A stretch of 64,000 nt of DNA, taken from NCBI GenBank assembly GCA_033557465.1, contig CM066037.1, forward strand, positions 203,235,156 to 203,299,155. Reading direction: 5' to 3'. Shown in pieces: positions 40,795 through 51,504 of the stretch. The DNA comes from Ichthyophis bannanicus (lineage: Eukaryota; Chordata; Amphibia; Gymnophiona; Ichthyophiidae). Each line of letters starts with the position of its first letter. The stretch's first letter is position 1. The notes under the pieces are model-generated. The model was not told the origin of the DNA, searched no databases, and saw nothing but the letters and a program-made list of their open reading frames with translations. The position numbers and the translations under genes are program-made.

Positions 40795-42600
40795 GTTTCC
40801 AACACCTGATAACAAGAAAAAACTCCCAAACAAATAAGAGAAAAAAGATGGGAAAAAAATAAATTATAGAATCCTCTCCTTCTACCCCACTCCCTTGTGG
40901 TGTTCCTCAAGGTTCTGTTCTCGCTCCTCTTCTCTTCAATATCTTTCTTGCCCCTCTTGCACTCTCGGTCCAACAACATGGTATTTCAGCTCACTATTAC
41001 GCCGATGATATTTTTCTGTTATATCACACGGATTCCTCTACTCCTGATATTACTCCTCTCAATACCTGTCTTTCCTCTGTGGCTTCCTGGCTTTCCTCTA
41101 ATTTCCTTTATGTTAACCTCGCCAAAACCTCTGCTATTTGGTTCACTCTTGGGAATTCTTCCCCTCCCTCCCTCACTCCCCTATTTTCTTCTTTACCTAT
41201 CCCTGTGGTTTCTTCACTTCAGTATCTCGGTGTCACTCTTGATTCATCTCTCTCCTTTAAAGACCACATTTCCTCTGTAGTTCAACGTTCTTTCTTCACT
41301 TTGAAGCAGCTTCGCGCTGTACGTCCTTTCCTTTCCTTTTCTTCTTTGACCACCCTATTTCTCTCTCTCATAGTATCCCATCTTGATTATTGTAATGTTG
41401 CACTAGCCGGCCTCCCTCAGTCTCTACTTTCTCGTCTCAAGTGCATCCAGAACACTGCCGCTCGTATTCTTACTCACGCCTCACGCTTTGATCATGTCAC
41501 CCCCCTTCTTCTACATCTGCACTGACTTCCTCTCCCTTTCCGAATTCAGTTCAAGCTTCTCCTTTTTGTCCACAAATCAATTCACACAGGTATTCCCCTC
41601 TATCTTGCTGATCAGGTTCGTCTCTACACCCCTCTCAGCACTCTTCGCTCTATCCACGCCAACCGCATGTCACTCCCTTCCCCTTCCCAGGCCCACTTGG
41701 AATCTACCTGTTTCTCAGCTTTATTTATTTATTTTATTTATTTATTTAGCTGCATTTATATCCCGCTTTTCACCGGGTCAAAGCGGTTGGGGGATACAAC
41801 TTTCTTTTTCCTTGGCCCGAGGCGCTGGAACTCGCTTCCCCTTGCCCTCCGTCTGGAACATTCCATCACTGCATTCAAAGCCAAATTAAAAACCCACCTC
41901 TTCTGTCTTGCTTATGACCTACCCCATCCCTTTCTCCTCTTTCCCTCCTTCCCCATTGATGTATTGACCACTTCCCTTTCATACCAGAGTAACCCCCCCT
42001 GTCCTCCCTGTTGATATTTAATCCTCTCTCCCTTTTCTGTTCTTATCTTTTTTGTCCTGCTTCTTTGAATTTTATGGCGTTCCTTTTTCTTTTCTTTTCT
42101 TGCAACACTAATTTTTAATTTTATATGCTTTTATTGTAAACCTCCCAGATACATTTTGTTGTTGGGCGGTATATTAAGTTTTAAAATAAACATAAAACAT
42201 AAACATAAACCGCACTTCATCAACAGGGATTTAAAACAGGAAAGTTGAAAAACAGCACCAACTGTGATCGAGGAAAAAAGACCTCAGCCAGCCTCTTGCC
42301 AACTGAAGCAAAGAGAACGAGCAAGTCGAATGGCGCCCTCAATGGTGCCTATCTCTCGACAAAGCTCCAGGTGACATCAACGGTCAAAAAAACCTCAGTG
42401 CAGAGCTTTGTCGAGTGATAGGCACTGTTGAGGGTGCCATTCGACTTGCTCGTCCTCTTTGCTTCAGTTGGCAAGAGGTTGGCTAAATCCCTGCTGATGA
42501 AGTGCGGTATTCTATAATTAATTTTTTCCCCATTTTTTTCTCTTTTTTCTCTTGTTTGTTTGGGAGTTTTTTCTTTTTATTTGGTATTTTTGACACCTAG
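40795..42600. repeat. Foldback element split by an L2 insertion
   Basis: The outer left arm (about 40800-40870, CTCCCAAACAAATAAGAG region) is the complement of the outer right arm (about 42513-42600). The inner arms (42207-42370 and 42400-42512) carry GCACTTCATCA...TGATGAAGTGC and a long pairing segment around CTTGCCAACTGAAGCAAAG. Without the L2 (40871-42206) the two arms would be near-continuous at about 230 bp each. No transposase is seen. Confidence 0.7.
40871..42206 (+). pseudogene. L2-clade LINE fragment inside the foldback
   Basis: Plus strand [18 protein letters not shown] (about 40898), HYYADDIFLLY (YADD, about 40990), LQYLGVTLDSSLSF, LDYCNVALAGLPQ, NTAARILTHASRFDHVTPLL, to a C-terminal RRWNSLPLALRLEHSI (about 41820). 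A stop at 41524 and a 77-bp L2-type tail inserted near 41719-41795 interrupt it. Ends in AAACATAAACATAAA at 42206. Confidence 0.75.
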
Positions 42601-42609
42601 GGGTATATT

Positions 42610-43451
42610 TTGTATTATAGTGCAACCAATACCTGAGCCATTACTGGAATCAATCGAGAACTTAAATATAAGCAGAGAAATGGTGCTATGTGTACTGGGG
42701 TAATTTTGGATGAAGATCTTACTATGGAAGCACGTGTTAGCTCGATTATCTCAAGGTCTTTTTTTTTTAAGATGCAGCAACTTCTGTAGGCTGTGCCCAT
42801 ACTTTGCGCCACAATGTTTTAGACTAGTAGAGAGTATGGTGTTAAATTTTCTTGATTATTGTAATGTAACTCTGTTAAACTGTTCACAATGACAAATGAA
42901 AAGTTTACAGCTTTGCCAGAACATGGCAGAGAGGTTAATTTTTGGTGCCCGCAAAAGTGATTCAGTATCTCCTTTTTTGCACAGTTGCATTGGCTTAGGA
43001 TATAAGAGCGTATATGTTTTAAATTTTATTTGTTTTATATAAATTTTTTTATGAATTTGTTCTGGTTCGCTTTTCTGAAATGTTATTGCCTTTTTTAAGT
43101 ACGAAATCTAGACGCTTGCAGGGACCATGACCCTTCTCTTCCCCTTAAGTAGGAGAATTACGAGTAAAAAGAGATTTGGGTTTACGATCCCATTTAAAGC
43201 AGCCGAGTTCTGGTCTAGGTTACCTAAAGATTTGAAGGAAATTGAATCTGGTGTGGTGTTTCGAAAGAAATTAAACCTGGCTTTTTTGTGATTGACTATT
43301 TCTATTGTACTGAATTTTATGAATTGTATTGCTATACTTGTATTGTTCTATTGTAAACCACACTGATCTATTGAATAATTGGGAGTTTTACAGTCTAAAA
43401 TTATTTTAAATAAATAAAGAAATGTATATTCATTGTTGTTTGTATGTATGA
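42610..43451 (+). pseudogene. L2-like LINE C-terminal fragment
   Basis: Broken frames give VLNFLDYCNVTLLNCSQ (about 42840), MAERLIFGARKSDSVSPFL and KAAEFWSRLPKDLKEIESGVVFRKKL (about 43195-43280), the end of an L2-type ORF2, then a 3' UTR with CACACTGATC and AAATAAATAAAG at about 43400. Confidence 0.6.
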
Positions 43452-43459
43452 CTGTGAAA

Positions 43460-43755
43460 CAGGACCAGCCCGTCCACTAGACAAGCTAGACAGAGACCTA
43501 GGGTGGCCTGCTCGGGTGGGCGGCAGCAGCGGCACACATGATCGACCACGCTGCCCTCCCAGCTACCACCGATTCCTTTTGGGTGGAGGTGGGCAGCAGC
43601 TGCAGCAGTATTTCCAAAAGCATCTATTTTTTCCCACCGCTTTTCAAAATGCTGCTATCCCCTCCCCCTCGCAAGACTGAATCGGCGGCATCTGGGGGGG
43701 GCTGGTGCGGCCAAGGTTTCTGCCTAGGGCAGAAGAAACTCTTGCACCAGCCCTG
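43460..43755. mobile_element. hAT-type MITE (296 bp)
   Basis: Ends CAGGACCAGCC...GCACCAGCCCTG are imperfect inverted repeats of the hAT kind, flanked by a perfect 8-bp duplication CTGTGAAA (43452-43459 and 43756-43763). No coding capacity. It sits in a LINE tail that continues with GATATATAAAACCAG. Confidence 0.8.
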
Positions 43756-43799
43756 CTGTGAAATAGAGCGATATATAAAACCAGTTAAATAAATAATTA

Positions 43800-44495
43800 A
43801 AATGTCGCCTTATTCATATTATTCTGGTTATCAGTGAATAAGGGTAATTTGGAATCTTTCAGCTCTGTCTGCTCTGTACTTAAGGGCATCCGAGTTACTT
43901 TTATTTTTATTGAAACCTCTCTGTCGGGATGCCCTAACTTCATTCTTTTGCTAATATCCTTCTAAACCATGCGCTCATGGGTGACTGTTGGCTTTCCCCC
44001 TATTATCTAGTTTAAAAACTGCTCTACCTCCTTTTTAAAGGTTAATGCTAGCAACCTGGTTCCATCCCGGTTAAGATGGAGCCTATCCTTTCAGAAAAGC
44101 CCCTCCCTTACCCAGAATGTTGCCCAATTCCTAACAAATCCAAAGTCCTCTTCCTTGCGCTATCATCTCATCCACACATTGAGACTCCAGAGCTCTGCCT
44201 GCCTTTTGGGTTCTGCATATAGAAAAGGGAGAATTTCAGAGAATGCTACCCTGGAAGTTCTGGATTTCAACTTCCTACCTAAAATCCTAAATTTGGCCTC
44301 CAGAAAATTCCTGCCACCCTTTCCTATGATATTGATACCAACATGCACCAAGATAGCAAGCTCCTCCACAGCAGTATCTAAAACCTTGTCTAGGTGACGC
44401 AAGAGGTCCGCTACCTTCACACCAGGCGAGCCTGTCATCAGCACCCAGCTATCTACATGCCTAATGATCAAATCACCAATTATAATGGGTGTCCT
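43800..44495 (-). pseudogene. CR1 ORF1 and start of ORF2, 3' side of the Tx1/L1 insertion
   Basis: Minus strand: parts of the sequence at 24530-25320, including IIRHVDSWV, VKVADLLRHLDKVL and an ILVHVGINIIGKGGR segment (the esterase-like ORF1 domain), about 44460-44340. It stops at the duplication 44481-44495 and resumes at 50979. Confidence 0.75.
44481..44495. repeat. 15-bp target-site duplication (left copy)
   Basis: TATAATGGGTGTCCT is repeated exactly at 50964-50978 after the A-rich tail of the LINE. CR1 sequence continues smoothly across the two copies. Confidence 0.95.
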
Positions 44496-44671
44496 GGGAC
44501 TTCCGGTTGGGCAATGAGCTGATCAGGTCGCCTACGATCAGCTCCGGGAAACCTGCCCCACATATCGGCTATTAACTCTTCTAAAAGTGGGCGCAATCCC
44601 TGTATTTCGACTACTTAAGACAAGGGGATAATTGGCGCTGAGAGCAGTATCTCAACGACACCGCGGGCCCG

Positions 44672-45496
44672 ATGGTGACGAAAACACCGCGGAAAGAAAA
44701 GTTGAGAGCCCCGGAGGGCAAAATGGCGGAAACCTCCCCAGCTAGCCCGAAACCTACCAGTCCCCCAGATCTGGTGAAGGAGGTGAGCGCAGCTGTGGTT
44801 CAGGCTCTGGATGCTCGCCTCCAGGAGCTGGTGGATCGGATCCAGACTGTTAGCCAAAACCTGACCGATTTCACAGGGCGCATGGACCAGGTGGAGGCGA
44901 GGGTCTCTGATGTCGAGGACGCCCGGCACTCCCTGGAAGTCAAAGTCACGGCCCTGGAGAATATGGTCAGGCAGCAGGGTGCCAAGCTGGACGAGCTTGA
45001 GAACCGGGGACGTAGGAAAAACTTACGATTCATCGGCATCCCGGAGAGTGTGGCTGATGGCGCGCTGTTTGCATATCTACAGTCCTGGATTGAAAAACTA
45101 CTGCAGGGCCAGAATGAGGATCCTATCAAGCTGGAACGTGTCCATCGGCTGGGCCAACGGCGGGAACAGCTACGGCGCCCGCGGGCAGTAATAGCCCGAT
45201 TTTTGGACTACAGACAGAAGGAACTGGTTCTCCGGACTGCCCGTGGTCGCACTCTGCAGCAACAGGACTCGCCGCAAATCCTGGTCTTTCAGGACTATTC
45301 GGCGCTAGTGAGCCAGCAGAGACGGGCCTTTTCCGAGGTCTGCACACAACTTCGGAACCAAGGAGTGCGCTTCTCGCTCCTATACCCAGCTCGCCTACGA
45401 GTGGAGACCAACGGACAGACACGTTTTCTGACAACGCCGGAGGCGGCTGCCTCTTTGCTGAGAACTGGATCTTCCCCAGCCCCGTCTCCCTCATGA
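44672..45496 (+). CDS. LINE ORF1 protein, coiled coil and RRM-like (274 aa)
   Basis: Residues about 30-115 form a coiled coil (heptads in LVDRIQTVSQNLTDF...VTALENMVRQQGAKLDELENR). An L1-type RRM-like region follows from RRKNLRFIGIPE (about 112-195, with IKLERVHRLG and RPRAVIARFLDYRQKE), then a C-terminal domain (FSEVCTQLRNQGVRFSLLYPARLRV...). L1 ORF1 proteins trimerise through the coiled coil and coat the element RNA. The start ATG at 44672 is the first in the element that opens a long frame. No stop or frameshift. Confidence 0.88.
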   Translation: MVTKTPRKEKLRAPEGKMAETSPASPKPTSPPDLVKEVSAAVVQALDARLQELVDRIQTVSQNLTDFTGRMDQVEARVSDVEDARHSLEVKVTALENMVRQQGAKLDELENRGRRKNLRFIGIPESVADGALFAYLQSWIEKLLQGQNEDPIKLERVHRLGQRREQLRRPRAVIARFLDYRQKELVLRTARGRTLQQQDSPQILVFQDYSALVSQQRRAFSEVCTQLRNQGVRFSLLYPARLRVETNGQTRFLTTPEAAASLLRTGSSPAPSPS

Positions 45497-46878
45497 AGCC
45501 TGCACCGCGCACATGGCTGGAGAATTATTGGTTTCCTGACAGAGAGGAACTCGGGCCCAGTGTGAGACCTGGATTGTAGTGTTGGTTCTACACGTGGCTT
45601 TAAACGCCACATTGTAGCACGTACGGCACTGACTCTGTTGTAACCTGCTACAAATAGTTACACTATTACACTGTTCATTTTGTGGTGCTTGTTACTGTTT
45701 TCACTGTTTTATTGTTGCCATCTCCAAGCTACTTTCTAGGAGGTAAGGTAAGAGTGGTCCAGTGCCTAGTGGGTGCTGCTTGGGATGGGGGAGCTGAGTG
45801 GGGGCGGAACTGTGAAGTGGAGTAATTTCGCTGACGGGTTCCGCTTCTTCTCACATTATGCCCTCCCTCGGGGGACGGAGATTCCCCCCCCCCTCCTGAG
45901 CGAGAATAGCAATGGCCTCCGTGCGCTGAGCCCTGGCCTGGCCTGTATGTCAGTACCCTATACACTATGACTGGGAGCCCGATGGCGCGGAGCCCAGAAT
46001 CGAGCCCAGGGGTAAATTAGTTCACAGGCTTTAGTTCTTTGTTACTCTCTGTTCCCCATTGAAAGCTCGTGGCCCCCCCCCTTTTTTCCCCCCCCACAGC
46101 TGGGTGTTGGTCCGGCCTGTATGTAAACCTAATCTATACTGTCACTGGGAGCCAGACGAAGCGGTGCCCCGGGACCAGCTAGCAGTCTGTTGCCCGAGAA
46201 TGTCGTGAGGAGCATCCATGCGTTTGTAGCTCACGGCAGGGCCTGTTTGAGCGGGCGGAGCCGGTTTATGGACTGAATAAGAAAGCCGTATACCGTATAC
46301 CAGGGGTCCCTAGGGATACCAAGCTGGATCGCAGCCGTACTGGGGCTCCGGGAGAAGAGTGGCGAACGGGGGCCCTCTTATGGGGGGGAGCGGAAGCTCA
46401 CTAACGATAACGATGACTGTGAGGGGAGCCTCAATGGGTATATGGGGGAGCCCAGGGGGTGCCCAGATAGTGGGGTTTGAATTTTAACCAACTCTAAGGG
46501 TTTGTGTAAAATTGATCGGGTGGGGGTGGGGGAGGGGGGCTTGGGGAGCCGCCTGAACCCCCCAATTGGGCCAGCGATGAAGATCCTGGCTAGAACTGCC
46601 CTATGCTCACTACATGGATCGGGGATGTTTGGGGCAGTCCCGACTGCCGTAGGGAAGTTGCCCAACCATGGGTGGATGGGTAAGTCGGATAGTGAGAGGG
46701 TTGGGGGGAGGTAGTGGGGAGGGGGGGGGAGGCGTTGGGGAGGGAAAGCACACACCTTCTCGGTACCAGATATGCTGTATTGTAAGGTTTTGATGGCTGC
46801 GGAGGGGGAGCTCCAGGCTGGGGGAGCTCCCTCAGTGGGCTCAGGTTTTCTGTCTTGGAGGCCTATTGACACTGCCCC
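45497..46878 (+). other. Long spacer between LINE ORF1 and ORF2
   Basis: 1382 bp without a plausible gene. It holds C and G homopolymer runs (about 45886-45896, 46075-46100, 46700-46735). Two segments around 45935-45985 and 46110-46160 look like a diverged direct repeat (GCCTGTATGT...ACTGGGAGCC). Spacers this long are unusual for L1-type elements; it may hold an internal promoter or translation signal for ORF2. Confidence 0.6.
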
Positions 46879-49800
46879 ATGCCTCTGAAAGTAATTACTT
46901 GGAATGTCTGTGGCTTAGGGACACCAACCAAGCGCTATAAAATTTTGCAGGCCTTGACCAGGCAGCACTGCGATGTGGCCCTGCTCCAGGAAACACACCA
47001 ATCTGAGGCAGAACATGCAAAACTCTGTCGGGGTTGGGTGGGACAGGTCTGGGGATCCCCGGCGCGAGGGAAAAAGGGAGGTGTAGTCATTTTGATACAT
47101 AAGAAGATACGCTTTGCTATGGAAACGATGGTGGCGTCGGAAGATGGGCGGTTTCTTTTATTGGCAGGGAGCCTGGAAGGGCGATCAGTGATTATTGGGA
47201 ATGTATACGGCCCGAATGGGATAGAGCCTGGCTTCTACAGCGCTCTTGCCTCTAAAATTGAACAACTTCCAGACTACCCGCTACTTCTGGGGGGCGACTT
47301 CAACGGGGTTCTGGACGTCGAACTCGATACCTCTCGGGGTGAGGCGGCGAGAGAACGGATTCCGTTGGCTCGGGTGCTACAGCGTCTTCGCGATAGACTG
47401 GGATTGGTTGACCCATGGCGGTTGCTTCACCCTGCTGAAAGGGATTTTACCCACCAGTCTAGGGCCCATGGTTCTAGTGCCCGAATTGATTACTTCTTAG
47501 TGTCCGGGGCCCTATTTACTCACGTAGGGGAGGTACAGATCGGCCCCCTAGAAATCTCCGACCATGCGTTGGTCGGGCTGGAGTTGCACTGGGGGATAGT
47601 ACAGAATCGGACGAGACTCTGGAGACTTCCCTTGGGGCTGTGCCAGGACGTGGAGTTTCAGCATTTTTTGCAGCGGCGCTGGCGGGAGTTTGTAGATGAC
47701 CATCACTGCCATAGTGACGCCCCAGAGTTGGTGTGGGAAACCGCAAAAGTGGTGCTCAGGGGTGATATTATCGGGTTTGCTGCTCGGAAGCGTCGGCTGA
47801 TAGCGGAGCGCGTGATAGGCCTGGAGCGTCTGGTTACCCGTCTGCGACGGGTGTGTGCTCACCACCCGACCGCAGCGAACAAGAAAACACTTTGGGAGGC
47901 CCAGGTAGACCTTAATGAATTGCTCCACCAAAGAGCAAAGAAATCTGTCCTCTATTATAAATACCGTCTACATTGTTTTGGAAATAAACCAGGGAAGATG
48001 CTGGCGCGCTGTTTGCGGGGACAAAGGGGGTCCTCCTTAGTGACAGCCCTTCGAGATGAACAAGGCCGCTTACTGAAAGACTCTGTTGAGATAGCTCGGG
48101 CCTTCCGGAATTTTTTCCATAACTTATATAAAGCGCAGCCCCCGTCCCTGGTGGATCTAGACGAGTATCTGAATTCGTTACATCTACCACGGCTCACAGA
48201 GGAACAGAGAGAGACCCTAGACCTGCCTATTACTGCACAGGAGATATCCTCCGCGATTTCCACAGCTAGTTGCTATAAATCACCGGGGCCGGACGGTCTG
48301 GGAGCCGAGTTCTATAAGCTCCTGGCTGAGCCGGTGAGCCCCCTCTTAGCGGAGGTATTCAATGGGAGGGCGGAGAGAGGGGCCTACCGCTGGGGAAATA
48401 ACCATGCCCATCTTACGTTGATCCCCAAACCGGGAAAAGACCCCTTATTGGTAGGGTCATATCGCCCCATTTCCCTGCTTAACTTTGATATTAAATTGAA
48501 CGCGAAGGTATTGGCGACGCGTCTGGCAACGGTTATAGGTCAGCTGGTACACGGCTCTCAAGTGGGGTTTGTCAAGGGGAGACATGCGGTTCGTAATCTA
48601 CGGAAGATCCTGGCTTCCTTAGAGTGGGTGCATGCCCAACAAATGCCGTCCCTGCTTATAAGTTTTGATGCCGAGAAGGCTTTTGACAGAGTGGACTGGC
48701 AATTTCTGCGTCAACTCCTCCCACGCTATGGGTTAGGAGATAAATTTTGTGGAATGATTGGGAGTTTATATATACGGCCAACGGCGGGGGTGCTCTGCAA
48801 TGGTATCCTGTCTGAGGAATTCCCGCTGGAACGGGGCACAAGACAGGGGTGCCCCCTCTCCCCCCTATTATTCGTGCTGTCATTGGATCCGCTGATCCGG
48901 ACTATAGAGGCTTCCATAGAGATACAGGGAATTCGAATAGGCTCACAGGAATTCAGGCTCTCGGCCTTTGCTGACGATATTCTGGTCCATTTGCTCGCCC
49001 CGGAACGTTCGCTACCGAAATTGTTGGAGGAATTTGAGCGGTTTGGTTCCTTAGCTGGATTGCGTATTAACCGAGATAAGTCTGAGGCCTTAGACGTATC
49101 CACGCAGTTGGCTGGGACTTGGGCGGGGACATTTCCCCTTCGATGGGCGGGCGACGAATTTACCTACTTAGGTATAACGCTGACTCGCAATCCACAACTG
49201 TTGTATGCGCGTAACTTAGCGCGATCCCTGAAGCGGCTTCAGCAACAGCTAAAAGCATGGGAATTACTCCCGCTATCCCTTTCAGGGAGGATTGCAGCGA
49301 TTCAAATGGTGATCTTACCAAGGCTGTTGTATTGGTTCCAAACATTGCCCGTCTGGCTGTTAAGTCGAGATATCCGGCGCTTTGAGATCGCCCTGAGACG
49401 GTTCCTCTGGAAGGGAGGGAAGGCACGCATCTCATGGGCCCGAATGGTGGGGTCCTGGCGTGAGGGGGGGATGGGCCTTCCGGATCTTAAGGGATATGCC
49501 GTGGCCTGTCAGGCGCGTTACCTTGGGGACTGGCTGGGGGGGACAGAGGTTTATACACCTCGAGCCCTCGAAGAGTGTTTTGTGGCACCTTGGACGTTAC
49601 TGGGAGTATTACATGGGACCCACCATACCCTTCCTCGTCATGTACTGTGTAGTGAGTTGATTGGTTCTGCTCGGCGTACTTGGAAGTATTTTAATCTTCG
49701 CTGGCGCAGCTCGTGGAGGGTTTCTAGTTGGCTCCCTTTACAGGGGAATGCAACATTTGCCCCAGGCTCGGAGACGAAGGTGTTTCGGGAGTGGGCCGCC

Positions 49801-50685
49801 CGAGGTATTCAGAATATCGGACATGTGGTTGAGCCTTCTGGACACTGCAAATCCTTTTCGACTCTAAGTAGAGAATACGACCTCTCCCCTCGGCATCGTT
49901 TTGCCTACCTACAACTAGCACACTACGTGTCGTCCCTTCCCTGCGAGGAGATACAGGTGGACCGCTCGGCGCGGATTCTAGAGTTTTTTGGTTTGGGGGA
50001 GGAAGATCCCCCAACGATTTCGGCTTATAAGAAGCGTTGGGCTAAGTTTTGCTCTGGCCCCGACTATCGGGGTGTTGAGGCTGCTTGGGGTAGGGAATCG
50101 GGAGAAGAAGTGCCCATAGGGGCAGTCCTGCAGGCCCTTAAAGGTATAGGGAAGTTGTCCCTGGAGGCCAGATGGAGGGAGATTCACTTCAAATGTATCA
50201 CTAGGGCGCATTTCTCCCCGCGGAGGGCGTTCCGCAGCCGCTTAACGCTGGACGGGTCTTGCCCGAAATGCTCAGAGCCTATGGCAACTCTATTCCATAT
50301 GTGGTGGGGGTGTCGGTTGGTGCGCTCTTATTGGGCTAGGATTGGTGCTTTTCTTAACCGCTTATTACAGCGGCGGGTGCGATGGACCGGGGCCCTCGTT
50401 GTGCTGGACCGGCTCGACCCCCCCTGCCCAGTGGCGGAGGGTGAACGGGTGTTGGTGCGTAAGGCCTGCTTGGTAGGGAAGGGACCCATTTTGCGTCTCT
50501 GGCGAGAACGTAATCCACCTTCATTTGGTGAATGGCGCAATTGTTTCCACCAACTTTTGCTCACCGAGAGATGGAGAGCACGGGGCAGTGTCAAACGCTG
50601 GACAGCTTTCATGCGTGTCTGGGAGCCTTATATACAGCAGCTAACTACCAGGTGCCGCAATGAGATTTTACATGTTGGTCATTGA
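46879..50685 (+). CDS. LINE ORF2 endonuclease-reverse transcriptase, intact (1268 aa)
   Basis: APE endonuclease at about 1-235: ITWNVCGLGT, LLQETHQ, GNVYGPN, LGGDFNGVL, SARIDYFLVS, SDHALVGLEL, with all catalytic residues visible. RT at about 460-760: KSPGPDGLGAEFYK, LIPKPGKDP, YRPISLLNFDIKLNAKVLA, VGFVKGRHAVRNLR, ISFDAEKAFDRVDW, GTRQGCPLSPLLFVLSLDPL and SAFADDILVHL (FADD). A C-terminal Cys-rich motif (CPKCSEPMATLFHMWWGC) near residues 1130-1150 matches the L1-type zinc segment. Length is typical of L1/Tx1 ORF2. It nicks DNA and primes cDNA synthesis there. No lesion seen; it starts at the first ATG of the frame. Confidence 0.93.
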   Translation: MPLKVITWNVCGLGTPTKRYKILQALTRQHCDVALLQETHQSEAEHAKLCRGWVGQVWGSPARGKKGGVVILIHKKIRFAMETMVASEDGRFLLLAGSLEGRSVIIGNVYGPNGIEPGFYSALASKIEQLPDYPLLLGGDFNGVLDVELDTSRGEAARERIPLARVLQRLRDRLGLVDPWRLLHPAERDFTHQSRAHGSSARIDYFLVSGALFTHVGEVQIGPLEISDHALVGLELHWGIVQNRTRLWRLPLGLCQDVEFQHFLQRRWREFVDDHHCHSDAPELVWETAKVVLRGDIIGFAARKRRLIAERVIGLERLVTRLRRVCAHHPTAANKKTLWEAQVDLNELLHQRAKKSVLYYKYRLHCFGNKPGKMLARCLRGQRGSSLVTALRDEQGRLLKDSVEIARAFRNFFHNLYKAQPPSLVDLDEYLNSLHLPRLTEEQRETLDLPITAQEISSAISTASCYKSPGPDGLGAEFYKLLAEPVSPLLAEVFNGRAERGAYRWGNNHAHLTLIPKPGKDPLLVGSYRPISLLNFDIKLNAKVLATRLATVIGQLVHGSQVGFVKGRHAVRNLRKILASLEWVHAQQMPSLLISFDAEKAFDRVDWQFLRQLLPRYGLGDKFCGMIGSLYIRPTAGVLCNGILSEEFPLERGTRQGCPLSPLLFVLSLDPLIRTIEASIEIQGIRIGSQEFRLSAFADDILVHLLAPERSLPKLLEEFERFGSLAGLRINRDKSEALDVSTQLAGTWAGTFPLRWAGDEFTYLGITLTRNPQLLYARNLARSLKRLQQQLKAWELLPLSLSGRIAAIQMVILPRLLYWFQTLPVWLLSRDIRRFEIALRRFLWKGGKARISWARMVGSWREGGMGLPDLKGYAVACQARYLGDWLGGTEVYTPRALEECFVAPWTLLGVLHGTHHTLPRHVLCSELIGSARRTWKYFNLRWRSSWRVSSWLPLQGNATFAPGSETKVFREWAARGIQNIGHVVEPSGHCKSFSTLSREYDLSPRHRFAYLQLAHYVSSLPCEEIQVDRSARILEFFGLGEEDPPTISAYKKRWAKFCSGPDYRGVEAAWGRESGEEVPIGAVLQALKGIGKLSLEARWREIHFKCITRAHFSPRRAFRSRLTLDGSCPKCSEPMATLFHMWWGCRLVRSYWARIGAFLNRLLQRRVRWTGALVVLDRLDPPCPVAEGERVLVRKACLVGKGPILRLWRERNPPSFGEWRNCFHQLLLTERWRARGSVKRWTAFMRVWEPYIQQLTTRCRNEILHVGH

Positions 50686-50978
50686 GGAGTCAAGTGATGG
50701 GGAGTGATGTGAACCATATGCAGCATGGTGAGAGGTGCTGGAGGAGGTTGGGTGGTGTGCTTGGGTGAGGGGGTGGTGGGGGGGGGGGCGGGGGGAGGGT
50801 GGAAGGGGAATGGGGATTAAAGGGGAAAAATCACACCATCTGTTATCTTTGTTCTGTGTATCCTCTGTGAGGGGATCAGAGTACACCCCTCTGAGGATTA
50901 TTGTTCATGGTATGTTGAATGTGTTGATGGTTATTAAATAAAGTATATAAAAAAAAAAATATATATAATGGGTGTCCT

Positions 50979-51504
50979 AACCCTTCCCTCATGGGCACAT
51001 GTCCCTGGAGAAGCCTCCTTGGTGCGAGAGGGTTTTACATCACCTGGAGGACAGATTCTAGCTACAGGACCACTTCCTGCTGCACCAAGGTGATGCTGTC
51101 CTTTCACATGATCTCTCTCCTCCATGGCAACAGAGAAGCTGCCAGACTGGAAGTGGAACTTCAGTACTATATCCCTGTAGGTCTTGTCTATATACTTCTC
51201 TGTCTTCCTTAGGTTCTCTAAGTCTGCTACTTCTAGCATCCAGAAATCGGACTCGTTCCCTGAGAGCAAAGACCTTCTTGCACCTATGCATGTAAGACCC
51301 CTCACAACTGGGAGAAAATCTTAAATGTGACTCAATGCAAAAGACTGCATAGCCCCCATTTCATTGCTGGATTGCTGTCTGCATTTTAGTTTTAAGCTTT
51401 TGTTTAGCTATTTAAATTGTTTACTTACTTAAGGTTGCTGGAGATACTTATACTAATACAACTATGCCTAATAAGTTTAAGGGACTTTGTTCACTTCAAG
51501 ATTA
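50979..51504 (-). pseudogene. CR1 ORF1 and 5' UTR, 5' side of the Tx1/L1 insertion
   Basis: Minus strand: MEERDHVKGQHHLGAAGSGPV and CPPGDVKPSRTKEASPGTCAHEGRVRT, matching the ORF1 at 25150-25485, then a 5' Cys-type region and non-coding sequence like 25740-25830. It joins the CR1 at 43800-44495. Confidence 0.75.

Larger units (their letters stand above)
44496..50963 (+). mobile_element. Full-length Tx1/L1-clade LINE, both ORFs open
   Basis: 6468 bp from GGGACTTCCGG to an A-rich tail (AATAAA at 50937-50942). A 176-bp 5' UTR, ORF1 (274 aa), a long 1382-bp spacer, ORF2 (1268 aa), a short 3' UTR with G-rich runs, and a perfect 15-bp duplication. Both ORFs are uninterrupted, making it one of the youngest and possibly competent elements here. 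Clade is inferred from ORF1 type (coiled coil plus RRM-like) and ORF2 domain set. Confidence 0.9.

Noticed and set aside
46915..50612. Several 60-130-codon minus-strand frames under the LINE ORF2
   Set aside because: They are antisense shadows of the intact 1268-codon ORF2 and lack independent features.
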